Origin: an uncultured Thermomicrobiales bacterium
GTDB lineage: Bacteria; Chloroflexota; Chloroflexia; Thermomicrobiales; UBA6265
Assembly: GCA_902806375.1 (NCBI GenBank)
Contig: CADCWK010000008.1
Span: forward strand, 1-13,031
Reading direction: 5' to 3'
Length of the DNA stretch: 13,031 nt
Below are positions 7,877 through 13,031 of this stretch, piece after piece. The notes beneath the pieces are model-generated. The model saw nothing but the letters and a program-made list of their open reading frames with translations, did no database searches and was not told the DNA's origin. The translations under genes were made by a program, and so were the position numbers. How positions within the stretch are numbered: position 1 is the first letter of the stretch; each line of letters opens with the position of its first letter.

Positions 7877-8827
7877 TCAGTCGTCGTAATGCACCCACCG
7901 CCGCTGGCCCCAGAACTGGAACAGGGTGACCAGGAGGATAATGGCGAAGAGGACCATCGCGACCGCCGCGCTTAGCCCGAAGCTGAAGTCGACGAAGGCC
8001 GTCTCGTAGATGTAATGGACCATGGTTGAACTGGCGTTGCCCGGACCACCATCCGTCATGACGTAGACCAGGTCGAAGATCTGGAAGGCCCCGATCAACG
8101 AGATGATCGTGACGAAGAAGACCGTTGGGGAGAGCAGCGGCAAGGTGATGTTGAAGAACTGGCGCGCCCGGGACGCTCCGTCGATCTGCGCCGCCTCGTG
8201 GTACGAGGGAGAGATGCTCTGCAGCCCGGCCAGGAAGATCACCATGTTGAAGCCGATGCTGGCCCAGATCGAGACCAGGGCGATGATCGGGACTACGAGG
8301 TCCCGCTCGATGAGCCAGTTTGGCGGGTCGGCCCCGAACCAGCTTCGGAGATAGGTATTGATCAGGCCGAAGTCGCCGTTCAGTGCCCAGAGCCAGACCA
8401 AGGAGATCGCTACGGAACTCGTCACGGTTGGCAGGAAGAAGATCAGACGGTAGATCGTCTTGAACCTGACGTTGTTGACTAGGAGCGCGATCAGCAGGGA
8501 GACGATGACGCTGCCCGGGACCGAGATGGCCGTGAACAGGATCGTGTGCGACAGGGCGCCGCGGAACTCGCTGCTCTGGAACGTCTCGCGGTAGTTTGCG
8601 AGTCCCACGAAGGTGCGATCGCCGAGGCCACCCCACTCCATGAAGCTGAGGATCATCGCCCAGCCGACCGGGATCACCGAAAAGACGAGGAGCCCGAGGA
8701 GCTGTGGGCCGATGAAGAACAGGCCCCAGAGCGCGGCGGAGCGTGAGCGCCGCGATCTCAACAGGCTGCCGGCCGACGGCGTTGCCGGGACGGAGATCTC
8801 CTCGGTACCGATCACCGAAGTCGCCAT
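7877..8827 (-). CDS. Carbohydrate ABC transporter permease, MalF/UgpA type
   Basis: The protein has 316 residues. A short basic N-terminus (RSRRSRS) precedes membrane segments at about 33-60, 94-118, 128-149, 177-202, 233-256 and 283-304. The EAA loop is at 211-232 (EAAQIDGASRARQFFNITLP). The GPGNASSTM stretch (261-269) and the basic-aromatic tail ending WVHYDD are usual for UgpA/MalF-like subunits. The ATG has a GGGAG ribosome site about 8 bases upstream. The gene lies 85 bp after the binding-protein gene, and that gap holds a strong stem-loop, a layout often seen where the binding protein must outnumber the permease. It pairs with the next gene to form the membrane channel. Confidence 0.93.
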   Translation of the reverse strand: MATSVIGTEEISVPATPSAGSLLRSRRSRSAALWGLFFIGPQLLGLLVFSVIPVGWAMILSFMEWGGLGDRTFVGLANYRETFQSSEFRGALSHTILFTAISVPGSVIVSLLIALLVNNVRFKTIYRLIFFLPTVTSSVAISLVWLWALNGDFGLINTYLRSWFGADPPNWLIERDLVVPIIALVSIWASIGFNMVIFLAGLQSISPSYHEAAQIDGASRARQFFNITLPLLSPTVFFVTIISLIGAFQIFDLVYVMTDGGPGNASSTMVHYIYETAFVDFSFGLSAAVAMVLFAIILLVTLFQFWGQRRWVHYDD

Positions 8828-8841
8828 GGATGGGTCTCCCG

Positions 8842-8867
8842 GGGCCCGGGCATTGCTGCCCGGGCCC
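8842..8867 (-). terminator. Stem-loop between binding-protein and permease genes (attenuator or 3'-end protector)
   Basis: A perfect 11-bp GC-rich inverted repeat (GGGCCCGGGCA at 8842-8852, complement at 8857-8867) has a 4-nt loop. On the minus strand it lies 45 bases after the binding-protein stop and about 15 bases before the next ATG. No U-tract follows, so full termination is unlikely. Partial read-through or protection of the upstream mRNA end would favour binding-protein expression over the permeases. Confidence 0.6.
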
Positions 8868-8912
8868 GGTGCCGGCTCCCCCCGCGACGAGAGGGCCGGT
8901 CAGGACATGCGG

Positions 8913-10235
8913 TTAGACGCCGCCGTTGGCGATCGCGGTGTTGGCCATCTCCGCGATCTCATTGAGCGTCGCCTGGACATCGCCACCATCGAGGAAGAAC
9001 GTCTCCATCCGGTCGTCGATGGCGGTGGAGAGGCCCGGCGTACCGACTTCCTCGCGGTAGGCGGCGAAGCCCGCACGGGCGTCGATGAAGTACTGCGCGT
9101 GCTCCGGCAGGCCCCCCTCGAGCACGACTTCCTCCACACCCTGGATCGAGGGCACGGCGTTACCACCGCCCTGGAGCCGGAACTGCTGTCCAGCCGGGGA
9201 GACGAAGTTGGTTAGGTAGGTGAACGCCTCCTCCGGGTGCTCGGTGGCGGCGTTGATCGAGATGTAGGCCACAGCCACAGGTCCCGGCTCCAGCTTGTTG
9301 CCAGTGTTGGTCGGGTTGGGAACGATGTCGACGTCGAGCGCGGGGTTCTCCTTGAACAGCGGCAGCCCCCACCGCCCGACCGAGATGAAGCCCAACTGGC
9401 CAGACATCATCTGGACGGTATCGCCCTGGCCTTCAGGAAGACCACCAGCGTAGACGAAGTTCTCGGAAGCGAGGTTGTCGGCGATGAACTGGAACGCCTC
9501 GACCGACTTCGGGTCCTGGTGAGCAACGTACTGGCCAGCGTCGTAGACCTTGCCGGCATTGCTGGAGGTCCAGCCGTAGCGGCCCGCCCACCAGTCCGGC
9601 AGGACATATGGCGTCCGCCCTGCGGCCCGGATCTGGTCGCACATCGCCTGGAACGCCTGCCAGTTCCACTGGCCCGCCTCGTAGAGGTCAGCCGGCATGG
9701 TCGTCACGCCGACCTCGCGCAGCAGCCCACGGTTGTACCAGAGGACCAGCGGGTTGCAGTCGACCGTCGTGCCGAAGTACCGGCCTTCCGGGGAGACGGA
9801 GGCGCCCCACAGGTCGCCCGCGAACTGCTCGGGCTTCGACATACTGTTCGGTCCGCTCAGCATGTCGGTGATGTCAAGGACGGCGTTGTTCTTGACCAGC
9901 TGCGAGATGATGCCGTCGCCGACATAGAAGAGGTCCGGCGCCGAGCCGCCGTTCAGCTGGGTAAGGAGCCGCTCGTCGTAGCCGTCGTTGGGGGACGGGA
10001 TCAACTCCATCCGGATGCCCGGGTTGGCGGCATTGAAGGAGTCGGTGTACTCCTGGAACCGCTGGATCTCTCCGGTGTTTCCCCAGGTGCCCCAGGTCAG
10101 CTCCACCGGATCCTGGGCGGCGGAGAGCGAGGGGCGAACCAGGCTCAGCGCACCGGCGGTGGCCGCCGCGGTACCGATCAGCTTCCGACGGTCGATACGA
10201 TGAGACAACGCGGCTTCGAGATTCTTGCCCGACAT
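8913..10235 (-). CDS. Extracellular sugar-binding protein of an ABC importer (SBP family 1), Tat-type signal
   Basis: The protein has 440 residues from ATG 10235, which has GAGGAG 5 bases upstream; the upstream ATGs at 10268 and 10265 lack one. The N-terminus carries a twin-arginine-like signal: DRRKLIG (residues 15-21), a hydrophobic Ala/Leu-rich stretch (21-33) and a likely cut near SLSAAQD (37-42). There is no lipobox cysteine. The mature part begins VELTWGTWG and has the SBP_bac_1 pattern: GGSAPDLFYVGDG (96-108), LWYNRGLLREVGV (165-177), SGQLGFISVGRWG (278-290), and a SINAATEHPEEAFTYL segment (326-341). It would capture an oligosaccharide or glycoside outside the cell and hand it to the two permeases. 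It is the first gene of the operon, behind a leader of about 270 nt. Ligand unknown. Confidence 0.92.
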   Translation of the reverse strand: MSGKNLEAALSHRIDRRKLIGTAAATAGALSLVRPSLSAAQDPVELTWGTWGNTGEIQRFQEYTDSFNAANPGIRMELIPSPNDGYDERLLTQLNGGSAPDLFYVGDGIISQLVKNNAVLDITDMLSGPNSMSKPEQFAGDLWGASVSPEGRYFGTTVDCNPLVLWYNRGLLREVGVTTMPADLYEAGQWNWQAFQAMCDQIRAAGRTPYVLPDWWAGRYGWTSSNAGKVYDAGQYVAHQDPKSVEAFQFIADNLASENFVYAGGLPEGQGDTVQMMSGQLGFISVGRWGLPLFKENPALDVDIVPNPTNTGNKLEPGPVAVAYISINAATEHPEEAFTYLTNFVSPAGQQFRLQGGGNAVPSIQGVEEVVLEGGLPEHAQYFIDARAGFAAYREEVGTPGLSTAIDDRMETFFLDGGDVQATLNEIAEMANTAIANGGV

Positions 10236-10256
10236 GTGCACTCCTCGACTGAGCTG

Positions 10257-10399
10257 GACAGTCATCACCGACTGTCTACCGGATCACGCCTGCGGTCAGC
10301 GCCGGGATCATCGCACCGCTCGGCCGGCTGACGACCATCGTTCAGCCGGGAAGAGACGGTTCCATGAGACGGCCCACCGGAGCGACTTCGATTCCGGTG
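10257..10399 (-). promoter_or_regulatory. Structured leader of the sugar operon
   Basis: Three perfect inverted repeats lie between the predicted transcript start (about 10504) and the binding-protein start. They are GACAGTC-N6-GACTGTC (10257-10276), CCGGCTGA-N10-TCAGCCGG (10324-10349) and CACCGGA-N11-TCCGGTG (10375-10399). The one nearest the gene is 21 bases from its ATG. I recognise no riboswitch class. They may be mRNA stems or additional operator dyads. Confidence 0.4.
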
Positions 10400-10487
10400 C
10401 TCCCACCCGATCCTGTCCCGATCCCCGCCGGGTCGCCACGTGGCGTGCCTCGGACGCTATCGATCGCGATCGGATCGAGTGGTTGTA

Positions 10488-10500
10488 CTGGTCCTACCAG
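10488..10500. promoter_or_regulatory. Candidate FadR/GntR-type operator of the sugar operon
   Basis: CTGGTCCTACCAG is a perfect palindrome around a 3-nt centre. Its TGGT-N3-ACCA core resembles operators of FadR/FCD-type GntR regulators. It lies about 4 to 16 bases downstream of the predicted start site of the minus-strand promoter, a repressor position. The operon encodes just such a regulator at 6059-6889. The link is inference. Confidence 0.55.
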
Positions 10501-10510
10501 ACGTCGCCGA

Positions 10511-10539
10511 ATCGTACGGGAAAGCGGGCGAACCGTCAA
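10511..10539 (-). promoter_or_regulatory. Sigma70-type promoter of the sugar operon
   Basis: On the minus strand the -35 is TTGACG (10539-10534), the spacer is exactly 17 bp and the -10 is TACGAT (10516-10511). This matches consensus at 5 and 4 of 6 bases. The start site would be near 10504, giving a leader of about 270 nt to ATG 10235. Confidence 0.6.
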
Positions 10540-10645
10540 CGCGATCGCCCTGGGTGCGCCGCACGTGTGGCTGATCTCCCTGACTGGGGCGGCAGAACGC
10601 GCCGATCCGGGCTACGCGGCAGTGGGCTAGACCGGATCCGGGCAA

Positions 10646-10663
10646 ACCGGTGTTGACACCGGT
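10646..10663. promoter_or_regulatory. Dyad overlapping the -35 box of the lacI-type gene
   Basis: ACCGGTGT-TG-ACACCGGT has perfect 8-bp arms and a 2-bp centre. It covers the TTGACA -35 element entirely, so a protein bound here would block the promoter. The TGT-TG-ACA centre would also suit a GntR-type protein. Which regulator uses it is unknown. Confidence 0.45.
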
Positions 10664-10681
10664 CGGGCCCGGGCGTAGCCT
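10653..10681 (+). promoter_or_regulatory. Sigma70-type promoter of the lacI-type gene
   Basis: A consensus -35 TTGACA (10653-10658), a 17-bp spacer and -10 TAGCCT (10676-10681) point into the repressor gene. The start site would be near 10688, about 97 bases before ATG 10785. Confidence 0.6.
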
Positions 10682-10688
10682 GAGAGCG

Positions 10689-10704
10689 GTCGAAGCGCTT
10701 CGAC
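10689..10704. promoter_or_regulatory. LacI-family operator, probably autoregulatory
   Basis: GTCGAAGCGCTTCGAC is a perfect 16-bp even palindrome with a central CG step, the geometry typical of LacI/GalR-family operators. It begins at the predicted transcription start of the LacI-type gene itself, so occupancy would block transcription. I found no second exact copy in the window. Confidence 0.65.
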
Positions 10705-10784
10705 AGTGTTCTGCCTCGCAGTTCCGTCGCCGTGATCCCGTTCCCTCCGCCCTGGTCTACCTGCATCGCCGCAGAGGATTGCCC

Positions 10785-11813
10785 ATGGCCACCATGGCAG
10801 ACGTCGCCAGGCACGCCGGTGTGTCGCTGAGTACCGTCTCCTACGTACTCAGTGGCAAACGGTCGATCTCCGGACCGACCCGCGAACGCGTCCTCTCGGC
10901 GATCGCGGCGACGAACTTCGCGCCCAACGCCCGCGGCCAGGCCCTCGCCAGCCGCCGGAGCCGGACCATCGTCCTGCTGTTCCCCGCACTCGCCCACGAC
11001 CTCGGGACCATGAACATGGAGTTCGTCGACGGCACCCTGCAGACCGCCCGCGAACACGGCTACAGCGTCATGATCTCGGTCTCGGACGACCCTTACGAGG
11101 AGACGGAGCGCGCCGCCCGGCGCGGTTTCGCGGATGGCGTCCTGGTCATGGAGGTCGAACTGGAGGATCCCCGCGTCGCCCTGCTGCAGGCTCGCGATTT
11201 TCCCTTCGCCCTGATCGGTCACCAGCGGGACAACGCCGGCATCGATTTCGTCGACCTCGACTTCGCCCACGCGATCGGCCTTTGCCTCGACCACCTCGCT
11301 GAACTCGGCCACCGCCGGGTCGGCCTGTTGCTGCCGCTGATCCCGACCCGGAGCGCCAGCTATGGACCATCATCGCGGTCCCGGGAAGCGTTCACGGCCG
11401 GTCTCGCCACCCGTGGGCTGACCGGGGAGCTCTTCATCTGTCCCGCCACCGCGACGGGAGGCTACGACATCGTCAGCCGCATCACCGCGACCGATCCCGG
11501 CATGACCGGCCTGATCGCGAACAGCCCGCAGCTCGTCCCCGGGATGTTGCGGGCCGGGCGCGCGGCGGGACTGGATGTCCCAGACGACCTCTCGATCATG
11601 GCGCTGGCATCGCACCGCGTCGCCGAAGCCGCCTCACCACCATTGACCGCCGTCGATTTCCCGGCGGTGGAGATGGGCCGGCTCGGCGCCGAGATGCTGA
11701 TCGCCCGGCTCGAGGACGGGCCGGCCAGCCGGCCCACCCAGCACCTGCTCCGGGGCGACCTGACCCTGCGCGGTACGACGGGCCCAGCCCCCCGTCGCCC
11801 CCCGCCACCGTGA
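10785..11813 (+). CDS. LacI-family transcriptional repressor
   Basis: The protein has 342 residues from ATG 10785, with AGAGGA 6 bases upstream; ATG 10794 is a close alternative. An open frame extends further upstream but crosses the predicted promoter and operator, so it is not coding there. The N-terminal helix-turn-helix MADVARHAGVSLSTVSYVLS (residues 4-23) is a classic LacI recognition domain. The hinge NARGQALASRRS is at 48-59. The periplasmic-binding-protein-like sensor domain follows, with ADGVLVMEV (116-124), LDHLAELGHRRVGLL (178-192), DVPDDLSIMAL (264-274) and SPPLTAVDFP (284-293). The C-terminus ends in a proline-rich tail (APRRPPPP). It is divergent from the sugar operon and lies 227 bp upstream of a second sugar-binding protein gene in the same direction, so it may control either or both. 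The effector is presumably a sugar and is not identifiable from sequence. Confidence 0.93.
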   Translation: MATMADVARHAGVSLSTVSYVLSGKRSISGPTRERVLSAIAATNFAPNARGQALASRRSRTIVLLFPALAHDLGTMNMEFVDGTLQTAREHGYSVMISVSDDPYEETERAARRGFADGVLVMEVELEDPRVALLQARDFPFALIGHQRDNAGIDFVDLDFAHAIGLCLDHLAELGHRRVGLLLPLIPTRSASYGPSSRSREAFTAGLATRGLTGELFICPATATGGYDIVSRITATDPGMTGLIANSPQLVPGMLRAGRAAGLDVPDDLSIMALASHRVAEAASPPLTAVDFPAVEMGRLGAEMLIARLEDGPASRPTQHLLRGDLTLRGTTGPAPRRPPPP

Positions 11814-11881
11814 GTCGCGGCGTCGAACGATACGCGCGGCGCCCGGCCGAGTCCCCGCATCGTCATGCAGAGGAGATCACC

Positions 11882-11911
11882 ATGCGGCTACCTCCGGCTC
11901 AGGCCCCCTGA
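11882..11911 (+). CDS. Possible nine-residue leader peptide MRLPPAQAP
   Basis: A GAGGAG Shine-Dalgarno (11870-11875) stands 6 bases before an ATG that opens a nine-codon frame ending in TGA, 68 bp after the repressor gene. The ribosome site is as good as that of any real gene here. The Pro-Pro pair is a possible ribosome-slowing site. It lies upstream of the promoter proposed for the next gene, so it would be read only on transcripts continuing from the repressor gene. It could equally be a decayed gene start. Confidence 0.3.
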   Translation: MRLPPAQAP

Positions 11912-11964
11912 CGCCCTCAACCTCCCAACTTGATCGCTTACGCCTTCCCTTCGCCCAACCCCGA

Positions 11965-12006
11965 TTGACGGCGAGGGCAGTGACCGATCGAATCACACGG
12001 GTCACT
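11965..12006 (+). promoter_or_regulatory. Promoter and overlapping dyad of the second binding-protein gene
   Basis: TTGACG (11965-11970), a 17-bp spacer and TCGAAT (11988-11993) form a plausible promoter, with a start near 12000, about 40 bases before ATG 12041. A dyad AGTGACC-N14-GGTCACT (11979-11985 and 12000-12006) straddles the -10 box and could be an operator or a stem. It does not resemble the 16-bp palindrome upstream of the repressor gene. Confidence 0.45.
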
Positions 12007-12040
12007 CGTCGTCCCTCGCGCCGCAGCAGGAGCACATGAC

Positions 12041-13031
12041 ATGGCCGTCAATGCCCGGAAGTTCACCTTCACCCGTCGTTCGCTGATTCAGGGCACCGCT
12101 GCCGCGACCGCGGGTGCCGCCGTCGCGTCCGTTGCCCCGCGCCGTACCTACGGCTTCCAGGAACCGGTCACCCTGACGTGGTGGGACTACCAGACCGGCG
12201 CCAACGAGGTCGCGCTCGCGACCCAGTTCGCGGCCTACCAGGCGGCGACCGGCGTCGTGATCGAGCGGCAGTCGTTCGCCTTCGCCGATCTCAAGCAGCG
12301 GTTGTTACAGGGCGCCACGGCTGGCCAGCTCCCGGACATGGTGATGATCGACAACCCGGATCACCAGGCCTTCTCGTCCCTCGGAGTCTTCGCCGACCTG
12401 ACGGACCGGATCACGGCCTGGGGGCAGACCGGCAGCTTCTTCGACGGACCGCTGAACTCGACGATCTGGCAGGACAAGCACTATGGACTGCCCGACAACA
12501 GCAACTGCATCGTCATGTGGAACAACACCCAGGTCCTCGCGGAGGCCGGCGTCACCCCTCCGACGACGTGGGACGAACTGCGGGCATCGGCCGCCGCCCT
12601 GACCGCCGAGGGCCGCTTCGGTCTCGCGCTCAGCGGGATCCGCAGCGAGGAGGGAACCTTCCACTTCCTCTCATTCCTCTGGGCGTCGGGGGCAGACGTC
12701 GACACCCTTGACAGCGAGGGCGGACGCGCGGCCCTCCAGCTCTGGGTCGATCTCGTCAACGAAGGATCGATGTCCCAGGGCATCCTGGGCTGGACGCAGG
12801 GAGACGTCCTCAACCAGTTCCAGAACGGGCTGGCCGCCATGATGATCAACGGTCCCTGGAATATCCCGACCATCCGGGAGGAGAGCCCGGACCTCGAGTG
12901 GGGCGTCTCGGTCCTGCCGGCCCAGGCGACGTCCGCATCGGTCCTTGGTGGCGAGAACATGGCGATCAGCACAGCGAGCGCGAATATCGACGCAGCCTGG
13001 GACTTCATGGCTTGGCGGAATGACCCCGCCA
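12041..13031 (+). CDS. Second extracellular sugar-binding protein (SBP family 1), Tat-type signal, 3' end missing
   Basis: The frame is open from ATG 12041 to the window end: 330 codons of a protein usually 410-450 residues long. AGGAG lies 8 bases upstream of the ATG. The signal peptide has a clear twin-arginine motif TRRSLIQG (11-18), followed by an Ala-rich hydrophobic stretch to about residue 32 and a mature start near QEPVTLTWWDY (40-50). Family features are GQLPDMVMIDNPD (95-107), YGLPDNSNCIVMWNN (148-162), a Thr/Pro-Trp-Asp-Glu-Leu segment near 175-180, and AAMMINGPWNIPTI (266-279), a hallmark of CUT1-type binding proteins. It differs clearly from the binding protein at 8913-10235 and so probably serves a different importer, whose permeases would follow beyond the window. 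The nearest upstream regulator gene is the LacI-type repressor. Confidence 0.9.
   Translation, partial: MAVNARKFTFTRRSLIQGTAAATAGAAVASVAPRRTYGFQEPVTLTWWDYQTGANEVALATQFAAYQAATGVVIERQSFAFADLKQRLLQGATAGQLPDMVMIDNPDHQAFSSLGVFADLTDRITAWGQTGSFFDGPLNSTIWQDKHYGLPDNSNCIVMWNNTQVLAEAGVTPPTTWDELRASAAALTAEGRFGLALSGIRSEEGTFHFLSFLWASGADVDTLDSEGGRAALQLWVDLVNEGSMSQGILGWTQGDVLNQFQNGLAAMMINGPWNIPTIREESPDLEWGVSVLPAQATSASVLGGENMAISTASANIDAAWDFMAWRNDPA

Noticed and set aside
10604..10643. Direct repeat GATCCGGGC twice, 31 bp apart
   Set aside because: Nine bases of common high-GC sequence. The helical-turn spacing is suggestive but there is no promoter alignment to support a binding site.
10225..10656. An open frame of 143 codons across the divergent control region
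   Set aside because: It has no ribosome site or family resemblance and overlaps both promoters, both operators and the start of the binding-protein gene.
10650..10784. N-terminal extension of the LacI-type repressor from ATG 10650
   Set aside because: It would place the promoter and the 16-bp operator inside the coding sequence. The helix-turn-helix starts right after ATG 10785, which has a good ribosome site.
1..13031. CRISPR array, insertion sequence, phage or defence island
   Set aside because: There are no regularly spaced repeats, transposase, integrase or terminal inverted repeats. The Uma2 pair alone does not make a defence system.

Overview
The window is a high-GC bacterial segment. 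Both complete or partial sugar-binding proteins carry twin-arginine signal peptides without a lipobox cysteine, Uma2-type nuclease genes are duplicated in tandem, and a carbohydrate ABC locus sits beside a PepF-like peptidase. This mix suggests Chloroflexota, perhaps a Thermomicrobia-like lineage. The assignment is inference from gene content and style, not from a marker gene.

Layout. Positions 2-547 (+) hold the C-terminal part of an M3-family oligoendopeptidase F, closed by a strong GC hairpin (583-611). Positions 671-1877 (+) hold two tandem Uma2 (DUF820, PD-(D/E)XK-fold) genes that align without gaps at about 50% identity. The second appears to start with CTG. A convergent gap (1878-2080) follows. 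Positions 10235-2081 (-) are a likely six-gene carbohydrate operon, in transcription order: extracellular sugar-binding protein, MalF-type permease, MalG-type permease, GntR/FCD regulator, enolase-superfamily acid-sugar dehydratase, and a large cytoplasmic GH13 glycosidase. Positions 10785-11813 (+) encode a LacI-family repressor transcribed divergently from the operon. At 12041 (+) a second sugar-binding protein gene begins and runs off the end of the window.

How it works together (inference). Substrate is captured outside the cell by the binding protein and imported by the two permeases. No ATPase gene lies in the window, so a shared MsmK/MalK-type ATPase elsewhere is expected. Inside, the GH13 enzyme would cleave the imported glucoside or oligosaccharide, and the dehydratase would act on an aldonic or uronic-type acid. 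The GntR/FCD protein encoded mid-operon is the natural sensor of such an acid.

The 549-bp divergent control region (10236-10784) is the most informative non-coding stretch. It contains a minus-strand promoter (TTGACG, 17 bp, TACGAT) followed just past the predicted start site by a FadR/GntR-like palindrome CTGGTCCTACCAG. It also contains a plus-strand promoter (TTGACA, 17 bp, TAGCCT) followed at the predicted start site by a perfect 16-bp LacI-type palindrome GTCGAAGCGCTTCGAC. A second dyad overlies that promoter's -35 box. The operon mRNA would have a leader of about 270 nt with three stem-loops, and another strong stem-loop separates the binding-protein gene from the permeases. I saw no tRNA, rRNA, CRISPR array, insertion sequence or phage gene.
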